DNA of 39,646 bases from Mycobacterium angelicum (GTDB taxonomy: Bacteria; Actinomycetota; Actinomycetes; Mycobacteriales; Mycobacteriaceae): contig NZ_MVHE01000052.1 of NCBI RefSeq assembly GCF_002086155.1, positions 1 to 39,646 on the forward strand, read 5' to 3'. The notes beneath the pieces are model-generated. The model saw only the letters and a list, made by a program, of their open reading frames with translations, was not told the DNA's origin and did not search any database. Shown one piece after another: positions 15,576-22,593 of the stretch. Position 1 is the stretch's first letter. Each line of letters opens with the position of its first letter. Made by a program: the position numbers and the translations under genes.

Positions 15576-16073
15576 CTAATTTGCGGCGCGGGTGTTCCTC
15601 ACCCGAACGAACCGGTCCGACAACCGGCGCATCCGGATCATCAACGAGGCCGACGGGCTCACGCTGCCGTCGAGGTAGGCGGCCAAGTCCTCGGCGGCCA
15701 CCCCGATGCGGGACGCGAATTCCTGCTGCCCCAGCCCGGACCGATCCATCAGCAGCTTGACGTGGCGGGCCACCTCGGCGCGTTCGTTGGCCTCCAGGTG
15801 GGTACGGGCGCGGTCCAGCACTTCCCACAGTGCCTTGGAGATGCCGTATCGCGCGCCCTCGAGAACCTCTTCCACCTGGCGAGCGGTGCGCCCGTAGGGA
15901 TCGCGCTTGAGCGCCGCGGCGATGCGCTTCCAGGTGGCGATGTCGCCGCCGTCCAGAGCCGAGCGGATGGCCGCGGTGGGCCAGAACTCCACCGGCTGGT
16001 CCAGAGCGGGCCCGCCCGGCGGGTCGGGGCGTTGCTGCCGCGGTGCGGCGCGTCGGTCTGCTGCCAACGTCAC
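15576..16073 (-). CDS. HTH-containing protein coupled to mmpL11 (Rv0201c-type)
   Basis: A 165-residue cytosolic protein colinear with Rv0201c. The C-terminal part has an XRE-like helix-turn-helix: RSGLGQQEFASRIGVAAEDL then A-A-Y-L-D-G-S-V-S-P-S (about 110-142). The N-terminal part is charged with P-x-W-x-T-A-A-I-R-S-A-L and Y-G-R-T-A-R-Q-V-E-E-V-L, a pattern seen in actinobacterial HTH accessory proteins. The start ATG overlaps the mmpL11 stop by four bases, so it is translated with mmpL11. It could regulate the locus, but no target or ligand is known. Confidence 0.8.
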   Translation of the reverse strand: MTLAADRRAAPRQQRPDPPGGPALDQPVEFWPTAAIRSALDGGDIATWKRIAAALKRDPYGRTARQVEEVLEGARYGISKALWEVLDRARTHLEANERAEVARHVKLLMDRSGLGQQEFASRIGVAAEDLAAYLDGSVSPSASLMIRMRRLSDRFVRVRNTRAAN

Positions 16074-18985
16074 CTCGCCTCCTCCAGCATTGCCACGGCC
16101 ACCGACAGGCAGCGTTGCCTGACGTCCTCCCAGTTTGCCTTGGCGTCGGCCTCGGCCCCTTCCTCGTCGAGGTCAGCGGGGTTCGGATCGGCCAGCCGAC
16201 GCACCAATTGGGTGGCCATCCATTGCCGTCTGGGCGGTTGACAACAGTAATACCTATCCATTCCGGCCAGCACCACCGCCGCGGTCTCGGGTTCCATCAC
16301 GTCGACCATGTCAGCAAATTCGGCAAAGTCGCGGCGACTGTTACGGCACATGATCAAGTAGCCCTTGAGCCGCAGCGTTTCGGCTCCGGTGGGGATTTGC
16401 AGCCGGTCGCCGGTGGGCAATTGGACATTGGTGGTCTCCACCGGACTGCGCCGCTGGTACGTGCCGCGGGCCGTTCCGTTGGTTTCCAGGGCATCGAGTG
16501 CCACCGAGAGCCGCCCGCGCCACACGGTGACCGGGTGCACCGGGCGGTCGGCCCACGACATCGCCCGGGCCAGGCCAGTGCGGTAGGCGAGACCGATCTT
16601 GGTTGCCGGCGCGGCGAGCGCCGCGGTTTCGGCGGCGACGGGTTCGGGCTCCTTGTCGGCGCGGCCGCAACCGGTGAAGGCAAGCGGGTCGGTCACGCAA
16701 ATGGCATCGGGCGCAAGGTGTTTGAGCTTGGCCGCCGACTTGATCACCATGCGCAGGTCGGCGCTGGGCGCGATCGCGGCGGTGATGTCCTCGGGAATGA
16801 CGACCACGCCGCCCAGGTCGACCTCGGGCAGCGGCCGGTCGAAGTCCACCGACGGCAGCACGCGGCCCAACCAGCCCGGCAGCCACCAGTTCCACTTGGC
16901 GAACATCGCCATCAGGGCGGGCACCAGGACCAGCCGCACGATGGTGGCGTCGACGGCGATCGCCACCGCGCAGGCCACGCCGATCTCGGCGACCAGCGGC
17001 ATTCCGGCGAACGCGAAGCCGCAGAACACCGCGATCATGATCAGCGCGGCGCTGGTGATGGTGCGCGCGCTGGTGCTCACGCCGTAGGCAACGGCGTCGC
17101 GGGTGTGGCCGGTCTGCAGGAACCGTTCGCGGATGCGGGTCAGCAGGAAGATCTCGTAGTCCATCGACAACCCGAACGTCATCGCCAGCACCAGCGGCGG
17201 CACGGTGCTGTCGATCGAAGTCAGGTGCGGGAAGCCCAGCCGCTCGCCCCAGCCCCACTGGAAGATCATCACCAGACTGCCGTAGGCGGCCGCCACCGAC
17301 AGCAGCGTCATCAGTACGCCCTTGAACGCCAACAACACCGAGTGCACCGAGATCAGCAGCATCAGAAACGCGATCGCGGCCACGAACACCAGCACCAGCG
17401 GCTCGGTCGCCGACACCCGGTCGTCGAAGTCCTTGATCAGCGCGGTCGAGCCGCCGACGGACACCTGCGCCGAACCGATATCGGGGACTTTGGGCAGCTG
17501 GTTGCGCATCCAATCCACCGTGTGGCGCGCGCCCATATCTTCGGGATCGACCGTCAGCACCGCGCTGATCAGGGCGCTGCGGTTGTCGTCGGCGAATTCC
17601 GGCGGTGCCACCGAGGCGATGTCGGGTGCCTGCGTCATCTGCTGACGGATCGCGGCGATGGTTTGGGCCTGTTCGGAAGCGTTTCGCTCTGGGAACGTGA
17701 CCAGCACCTGAACCGGCCCCAGGGAACCGGGCCCGAGCGCCTGGGATGCGGCCGCCACTCCGGCGCGGATCTCGTGCGACGAGTCGAACTGGCGCAGCAA
17801 GCTGTTGCCCAGCACCATCGACGTCGCCGGAGCCGCCATCAGGATCAATACGGCCGACGCCACCAGCGCCGACATCCATGGCCGGCGCATCACCCAGCCG
17901 ACCCAGCGCGTCCAGAACCGGGACACGGTGCTTTCCGGGCGCCGCGACCAATGCAGCAGCGCCGACCGTTTGGCGGCCGAGCGGCCGAACGTCGCCAGCA
18001 CCGCCGGCGTCAGCGTGGCCGACGTCAGCATCGCAACCGCGACCGCCAGGATCGCGCCGGTGGCCATCGACTTCAGCGCCGGGGTGTTGATCAGATAGAT
18101 GCCGGTCAGCGACGCGATGACGGTCATCCCGGACAGCACCACCGCCAGGCCCGAGGTGGCCATCGCGGCGTCTACCGCCTCAGCAGGCTGCCGCCCGGAG
18201 CGCAGCTCCTCACGGAAGCGCATCAGGATGAACAGTGAGTAGTCCACCGCGAGCGCGATGCCGAACATCGACACCGTCGACGTCACGAACACCGACATGG
18301 TGGTGTGCGTGGACAGCAGGAAGACCAGGCCCATGGTCACCACGACGGTGCAGATCCCCAGCGTCATCGGGATAGCCGCGGCGGCCAGCGAACCGAACAC
18401 CGCGAGCAGCACGACCAGGATGATCGGCAGATTCCAGCGTTCGGCGGCGGCGATGTCGTGTTTGGTGTTGGCCGCCGCCGCTGCGGTCAACGCGCCCTGC
18501 CCGATGACGTAGAGCCGGACGTGGCCGTTGGCGGTCTGCCCGGACCGATCGCCCTTGACGCCGACCTTCTCCCGCAGCTTCTTGGCGACGTCGCTGGTGC
18601 CGGTGTTGTGGGCGTCCAGCCGCAGCGACACCACATACGGCCGGTCCGGCCGCGGCGGGCGCTGGGTGGGGTTGGGTGCCTCGGTGACGCCGGGGAACTC
18701 GCCGGCGATCTGGCGCAATTGGGCCACCGCGTCGTTCATGTCCTGGTAGCTGGCGTCGGCGCGCGGGGCCGCCACCAGCGCCAGCGACGACGCCCCGAGC
18801 TGTGGGTATTGGGCGAGGAGTTGGTCGTGCACGAATATCGACTGCGAGCCGGCCACCTCGAAGCCGCCACCGGTGAGATTCCCCGACTGCGTCATCGCCA
18901 GATAGATGGCCGGCACCAGGGTGAGCAGCCAGCCGGCGAACACGAACCAGCGGAATCTGCGCAGGTTGCGGCTCAGGCGCATCAT
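16070..18985 (-). CDS. mmpL11: RND-family lipid transporter MmpL11
   Basis: A 971-residue inner-membrane transporter colinear with Rv0202c (966 aa). MmpL11 exports mycolate-containing storage and biofilm lipids, and with the secreted Rv0203 protein has been linked to heme uptake. The MmpL pattern is clear: an N-terminal TM helix, a periplasmic domain, the TM block with G-I-A-L-A-V-D-Y-S-L-F, a second periplasmic domain, a second TM block with L-S-M-D-Y-E-I-F-L-L, and a cytoplasmic C-terminal tail of about 200 residues. The paired Asp-Tyr residues are the expected proton relay. The start at 18985 (M-M-R-L-S) has a second ATG next to it. It heads a two-gene unit with the HTH gene. Confidence 0.95.
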   Translation of the reverse strand: MMRLSRNLRRFRWFVFAGWLLTLVPAIYLAMTQSGNLTGGGFEVAGSQSIFVHDQLLAQYPQLGASSLALVAAPRADASYQDMNDAVAQLRQIAGEFPGVTEAPNPTQRPPRPDRPYVVSLRLDAHNTGTSDVAKKLREKVGVKGDRSGQTANGHVRLYVIGQGALTAAAAANTKHDIAAAERWNLPIILVVLLAVFGSLAAAAIPMTLGICTVVVTMGLVFLLSTHTTMSVFVTSTVSMFGIALAVDYSLFILMRFREELRSGRQPAEAVDAAMATSGLAVVLSGMTVIASLTGIYLINTPALKSMATGAILAVAVAMLTSATLTPAVLATFGRSAAKRSALLHWSRRPESTVSRFWTRWVGWVMRRPWMSALVASAVLILMAAPATSMVLGNSLLRQFDSSHEIRAGVAAASQALGPGSLGPVQVLVTFPERNASEQAQTIAAIRQQMTQAPDIASVAPPEFADDNRSALISAVLTVDPEDMGARHTVDWMRNQLPKVPDIGSAQVSVGGSTALIKDFDDRVSATEPLVLVFVAAIAFLMLLISVHSVLLAFKGVLMTLLSVAAAYGSLVMIFQWGWGERLGFPHLTSIDSTVPPLVLAMTFGLSMDYEIFLLTRIRERFLQTGHTRDAVAYGVSTSARTITSAALIMIAVFCGFAFAGMPLVAEIGVACAVAIAVDATIVRLVLVPALMAMFAKWNWWLPGWLGRVLPSVDFDRPLPEVDLGGVVVIPEDITAAIAPSADLRMVIKSAAKLKHLAPDAICVTDPLAFTGCGRADKEPEPVAAETAALAAPATKIGLAYRTGLARAMSWADRPVHPVTVWRGRLSVALDALETNGTARGTYQRRSPVETTNVQLPTGDRLQIPTGAETLRLKGYLIMCRNSRRDFAEFADMVDVMEPETAAVVLAGMDRYYCCQPPRRQWMATQLVRRLADPNPADLDEEGAEADAKANWEDVRQRCLSVAVAMLEEAR

Positions 18986-19214
18986 GAACTGCTGGATGTC
19001 GAACTCCCCGTATTTCTCGCGATTTCTCGCGCACTGCGTGCAGCGAGCCTACCGCAGCGAGCTGTGGATGATGTCGGCTTCAAGGTTGCTGAGCTGCAAC
19101 GATTCAGCGCCCGACGGGCGCTGTGGCAGGATCATCCTTGGTCTTGTGGTGGCGCTGCGCCATCGATCCGGGGGGATCTGGAACCAACCAGATGGGTTTC
19201 GAAGGGATTAATGC

Positions 19215-19727
19215 ATGAAGCCGACCGTTACCATCGTGCGCCGCGGACTGTTGGCGGCACTGATCGCCGGGGCGCTGCCGGGCGTCTGGCTGGCGCTGCC
19301 GTCGGGCACTCCGTCGGCCCAAAGTGCCACAGATCCCTGTGCGGCAAGTGAAGTCGCCAGGACCGTGGGGTCGGTAGCCAAGCAGACCGGCGACTACCTG
19401 GACGCCCATCCCGAGACCAACCAGGCGATGACCGCCGTCCTGCAGCAGCCCGGCGGCCCGCAATCGCTCGGGTCGCTGAAGAGCTACTTCGACACCCACC
19501 CCAAAGTTGCCAGCGATCTGCAAGGACTTTCGCAGCCGCTGACGACGCTGTCGGGCCGGTGCAAGCTGCCGATCGCCCTTCCGCAGGCGCTCGGGCTGGC
19601 GCAGGCGGCCCAGGGTGCGGGGGGTCTGCCGGGTGTGCCGGGGGCCATCGGCGGCGGCACTGCGGTGAGTCCGCCGGCCGCGACGGCGCCGGTTCCCGGC
19701 CCGGCGCCGGCAAAGCGCGCCGGCTGA
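19215..19727 (+). CDS. Secreted heme-binding protein (Rv0203-type hemophore)
   Basis: A 170-residue exported helical protein, homologous over its core to the M. tuberculosis heme carrier Rv0203, which passes heme to MmpL3 and MmpL11. The signal peptide is residues 1-37 (V-R-R-G-L-L-A-A-L-I-A-G-A-L). Mature features are the disulfide-type Cys42 and Cys117 and the heme-site segment D-Y61-L-D-A-H65-P. The third heme ligand of Rv0203 (His89) aligns with Tyr91 here (L-K-S-Y-F-D-T-H-P), a possible ligand change. The protein is about 34 residues longer than Rv0203, ending in a Gly/Pro/Ala-rich tail. It is divergent from mmpL11 across 229 bp, which must contain both promoters, and convergent with the next gene with one base between stops. 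Confidence 0.88.
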   Translation: MKPTVTIVRRGLLAALIAGALPGVWLALPSGTPSAQSATDPCAASEVARTVGSVAKQTGDYLDAHPETNQAMTAVLQQPGGPQSLGSLKSYFDTHPKVASDLQGLSQPLTTLSGRCKLPIALPQALGLAQAAQGAGGLPGVPGAIGGGTAVSPPAATAPVPGPAPAKRAG

Positions 19728-19728
19728 G

Positions 19729-20919
19729 CTATCGATGCTGCGTGCGGTCGGTATAGGGCCGACGATCGGGCGGCGGCAACGGCCCTTGCAGGGCGGTTTC
19801 GGCCGGGTCGTCGGAAAGCCCGGTCTGCTGGATGGGTAGCCGCAGTTCCGGGTCGGTGGGCGGGTCATCGTCGCTCTCCGAGCCGACTTTCTCGGTGCGG
19901 AACATAAAGAAGAACACCACCCAGCCGATCGCGGCGATGAACAGCCAGCTGATCAGGCGATAGATCAGCATCGCTGAGATGGCGTTGGGCAGCGCCATGC
20001 CGCTGGAGACCAGCCCAGGCACCAGCACCGCCTCGACGACCAGCAACCCGCCCGGCATCAGCGGAATGGTGCCGACCGCGCGGGCGGCCGCATAAGCCAC
20101 CGTGAGTCCGGCCAGCGAGGCGTGGTCGCCGGCGGCGTAGGCCGCGCAGGCCAGGCATGCGACGTCGGCGACCCAGTTGAACAGCGACCAGCTGAACGCC
20201 ACTCCCAGGTCGCGCCGGCTCAGGCTGACCGACTCGAGCTGCATGAGGATCTCGCGCCACTTGTCCAGCCCGGCGTCGGCCGGCCGGCCGCGAATCGAGT
20301 TGACCCAGGACAGCACCCTGGTGCCGATTCCCTCGATCAGCTCCGGCCGCGACGCCACCGCCTGCGCCAGCAGCAACAGCGCAATGAAACCGCCCAGGGT
20401 GAACAGCAACGAGAACGGGTTGTTCTTGGCGCCCAGCAAGAACGCGCCGCCCAGCCCGAGCACCGCCAGGCCCACCGCCTGCAGCAGCCCGGACATCACC
20501 AGCTGCCAGGACGCCACCACCGACGAGGCGCCCCAGATGCGTTGCTGACGCAGCAGGAAAGTGGCCGAGAGCACCGGCCCGCCCGGCAGCGTGGTGCTCA
20601 GTGAGTTTGCGGCGTAGAAGGCTGCTTCCGAGCGCAGTTGTTTGACGTGCACCCCGGCTGACTTCAATAGGGTGCGCTGGATCTGCGCGAAGCTGTGCAT
20701 GGATGCCGCGGCCGCGGCCATCGCGGCGACCAGCCACCACCAGTTGGCCTGGTACACGCTCATCCAGGCCTTGGCCAGCTGATCCCATACCAGCGCCACC
20801 TCGACGGCAAGAACGATCGCCACGATCGCCAGGACCGCCCAGCGCAGCCACCAGTACTTGCCGCGCGAAACCTCTTCGCGCTGGGCAAGCCCTTTGCGGG
20901 CGGGGGCGCCGTGCGACAT
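19729..20919 (-). CDS. Polytopic membrane protein, LPG synthase TM-region/UPF0104 family (Rv0204c-type)
   Basis: A 396-residue membrane protein with about eight helices, resembling the flippase-like transmembrane half of lysylphosphatidylglycerol synthase (YbhN/UPF0104). Signature stretches are A-F-Y-A-A-N-S-L-S-T-T-L-P-G-G-P-V, A-A-R-A-V-G-T-I-P-L-M-P-G-G-L and V-V-E-A-V-L-V-P-G-L. The C-terminal 55 residues are a polar cytoplasmic tail. The ATG at 20919 (MSHGAPARKG) is chosen because upstream codons overlap the divergent promoter. The function is unknown; the family suggests lipid handling, which fits its position between two MmpL loci. Confidence 0.82.
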   Translation of the reverse strand: MSHGAPARKGLAQREEVSRGKYWWLRWAVLAIVAIVLAVEVALVWDQLAKAWMSVYQANWWWLVAAMAAAAASMHSFAQIQRTLLKSAGVHVKQLRSEAAFYAANSLSTTLPGGPVLSATFLLRQQRIWGASSVVASWQLVMSGLLQAVGLAVLGLGGAFLLGAKNNPFSLLFTLGGFIALLLLAQAVASRPELIEGIGTRVLSWVNSIRGRPADAGLDKWREILMQLESVSLSRRDLGVAFSWSLFNWVADVACLACAAYAAGDHASLAGLTVAYAAARAVGTIPLMPGGLLVVEAVLVPGLVSSGMALPNAISAMLIYRLISWLFIAAIGWVVFFFMFRTEKVGSESDDDPPTDPELRLPIQQTGLSDDPAETALQGPLPPPDRRPYTDRTQHR

Positions 20920-21035
20920 CTGAATAGGGTAACGGTGCAGGTGACGCGGGCATCGCCGCACGTCGCGGACTGTGTCGGGCTCGGTCCGGGATCGTAACCG
21001 GATCGTGGCGGCCTGCATCCAGCTACGCTTGCCGG

Positions 21036-22166
21036 ATGTCGGCAAGCCTCGACGATGCCTCGGTTGCGCCACTTGTTCGCCGGACCGCGGCCTGGTCGTG
21101 GCGATTGCTGGTCATCCTGGCCGCGGCGGTGGCGCTGTTGTGGGTGATCAAGAAGCTGGAAGTCATTGTCGTGCCGGTGTTGCTGGCAATGATGATCAGT
21201 GCATTGCTGGTACCGGTGGTGGACTGGCTGGACCGCCGCGGCCTTCCGCGCGGTGTCGCGGTGACGCTGGTGATTTTGGGCGGGTTCTCGGTGCTGGGTG
21301 GCCTACTGGCGTTTGTCATCATCCAATTCATCGCCGGCTTGCCGGATCTGGTGAAGCAGGTCGAGCACAGCATCGACTCCAGCCGCCGCTGGCTGATCCA
21401 AGGTCCGGCGCACCTGCGCAGCGAGCAGATCGAGAATGCGGGCAACGCGGCGATCCAGGCGCTGCGCAACAATCAGGCCAAGCTGACCAGCGGCGCGCTG
21501 TCCACCGCGGCCACCATCACCGAACTCGTCACCGCGGCGGTGTTGGTGCTGTTCACGCTGATTTTCTTCCTCTACGGCGGCCGCAACATCTGGCAGTACG
21601 TGGCCAAGCTCGTCCCGGTGCACGTACGCGACCGGGTGCTGGAGGCCGGGCGGGCCGGCTACGGGTCACTGATCGGGTACGTGCGGGCCACGTTCCTGGT
21701 GGCGCTGACGGACGCGATCGGCGTCGGTACCGGCCTGGCGATCATGGGGATACCGCTGGCTCTGCCGCTGGCCTCGATCGTGTTTCTCGGCGCCTTCATT
21801 CCGCTGATCGGTGCCCTGGTGTCCGGGCTGCTGGCGGTGGTGGTTGCCCTACTGGCCAAAGGGCTCGTCTACGCGCTGATAACCCTAGGTTTGCTGATCG
21901 CGGTGAATCAGATGGAAGCACATTTGCTGCAGCCGCTGGTGATGGGCCGGGCCGTCTCGATCCATCCGCTGGCGGTGGTGTTGGCCATCTCCACCGGCGG
22001 CGTGCTCGCCGGCATCGTCGGCGCCTTGCTGGCCGTCCCGACGGTGGCGTTCCTCAACAACGCGATGCAGGTATTGCTGGCGCGGGATCCCGAGGCCGAG
22101 TCCGAGGAGCAGACCGAGGAAGAGGGCGTCATCGTGGCGGCCAAACCCGACGATCCCGATGGCTGA
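21036..22166 (+). CDS. AI-2E family (UPF0118) membrane transporter (Rv0205-type)
   Basis: A 376-residue protein with the AI-2E/PerM architecture: two N-terminal helices (about 22-75, W-R-L-L-V-I-L-A-A-A-V-A-L-L-W), a soluble helical segment (about 100-160), then five or so helices. The family hallmark G-I-P-L-A-L-P-L-A-S-I-V-F-L-G-A-F-I-P-L-I-G and the N-Q-M-E-A-H-L-L-Q-P-L-V-M-G-R motif are both present. Members move diverse small solutes or act as Na+/H+ antiporters; the substrate here is unknown. It is divergent from the Rv0204c-type gene (116 bp). The 3' end runs straight into the repeat array. Confidence 0.86.
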   Translation: MSASLDDASVAPLVRRTAAWSWRLLVILAAAVALLWVIKKLEVIVVPVLLAMMISALLVPVVDWLDRRGLPRGVAVTLVILGGFSVLGGLLAFVIIQFIAGLPDLVKQVEHSIDSSRRWLIQGPAHLRSEQIENAGNAAIQALRNNQAKLTSGALSTAATITELVTAAVLVLFTLIFFLYGGRNIWQYVAKLVPVHVRDRVLEAGRAGYGSLIGYVRATFLVALTDAIGVGTGLAIMGIPLALPLASIVFLGAFIPLIGALVSGLLAVVVALLAKGLVYALITLGLLIAVNQMEAHLLQPLVMGRAVSIHPLAVVLAISTGGVLAGIVGALLAVPTVAFLNNAMQVLLARDPEAESEEQTEEEGVIVAAKPDDPDG

Positions 22167-22167
22167 C

Positions 22168-22231
22168 TTGTTCGCGCGTCGAGTTGTTCGCGCGTCGGGT
22201 GGTTCGCGCGTCGAGTTGTTCGCGCGTCGAG
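22168..22231. repeat. 16-bp tandem repeat, four copies
   Basis: Unit TTGTTCGCGCGTCGAG at 22168-22183, 22184-22199, 22200-22215 and 22216-22231; copies differ at one base (GGG for GAG, or TGG for TTG). It starts two bases after the AI-2E stop codon. A related CTCGCGCGTCGGG recurs at 22386, ahead of the second long block. Confidence 0.9.
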
Positions 22232-22309
22232 CGTGAACTCACGGTTTCGAGTGGGAATCGTTGGCGGTGAAATCGCAGAATCGCCACCCTGGACGCACAG
22301 TCGAAGCCG
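22221..22309. repeat. 89-bp long repeat, copy 1
   Basis: Begins CGCGCGTCGAGCGTGAACTC and ends in the first 20-bp unit. Copy 2 at 22388-22476 differs at only a handful of bases, including AATCGCAGAATCG versus AATCGCGGAATCG. The near identity argues for a recent segmental duplication of block plus trailing units. Confidence 0.88.
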
Positions 22310-22383
22310 TCAGCGCACACGCGAAGCCGTCGGTGCACAGTCGAAGCGGTAAGTGCACGCACGAAGCTGCACGAAGCTGTGAG
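22294..22383. repeat. 20-bp repeat run A (degenerate)
   Basis: Units at 22294-22313, 22314-22333 and 22334-22353 follow the pattern CGCACAGTCGAAGCCGTCAG with several changes. The stretch 22354-22383 is a decayed unit with an internal duplication of GCACGAAGCTG. Confidence 0.82.
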
Positions 22384-22387
22384 TGCT

Positions 22388-22476
22388 CGCGCGTCGGGTG
22401 TGAACTGACGGTTTCGAGTGGGAATCGTTGGCGGTGAAATCGCGGAATCGCCACCCTGGACGCACACTCGAAGCCG
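22388..22476. repeat. 89-bp long repeat, copy 2
   Basis: Second copy of the block, offset 167 bp from copy 1. Contains the shared core TTTCGAGTGGGAATCGTTGG and CGCCACCCTGGACGCACA. The last segment, CC-x-CCC-x-GGA-x-GCACA, also occurs in the hairpin element near 36540. Confidence 0.88.
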
Positions 22477-22573
22477 GTAGCGCACAGTCGAAGCCGGTAG
22501 CGCACACTCGAAGCCGTAAGCGCACACGCGAAGCCGCTAGCGCACAGTCGAAGCCGGTAGCGCACACGCGAAC
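22461..22573. repeat. 20-bp repeat run B (five full copies and a partial)
   Basis: Exact 20-bp period with units starting at 22461, 22481, 22501, 22521, 22541 and a partial at 22561. Consensus is CGCACA, then a variable two bases, then CGAAGCCG, a variable two bases, and AG. Run B is cleaner than run A, so it expanded more recently or is kept uniform. The run ends about 20 bp before the mmpL3 stop codon. Confidence 0.9.
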
Positions 22574-22593
22574 CGCCGCTAAAGGCTAGAGAG

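Larger units (their letters stand above)
22167..22593. repeat. Composite non-coding repeat array between convergent genes
   Basis: The 427-bp gap between the AI-2E gene stop and the mmpL3 stop is almost entirely repeats. There are four 16-bp tandem units, two copies of an 89-bp block 167 bp apart, and two runs of a 20-bp unit, one after each block copy. No frame across it looks like a protein, and the long open frames on the minus strand simply reflect the repeat. There are no spacers as in CRISPR and no transposase. Confidence 0.9.

Noticed and set aside
16043..18238. 731-codon open frame opposite mmpL11
   Set aside because: Low-complexity His/Arg/Gln translation produced by the GC skew of mmpL11 codon positions.
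20972..22270. 432-codon plus-strand frame overlapping the AI-2E gene
   Set aside because: Out of frame with a well-supported polytopic membrane protein and Gly/Arg-rich.
22294..22573. Possible CRISPR array
   Set aside because: The 20-bp units are directly adjacent without unique spacers, and no cas genes are nearby.
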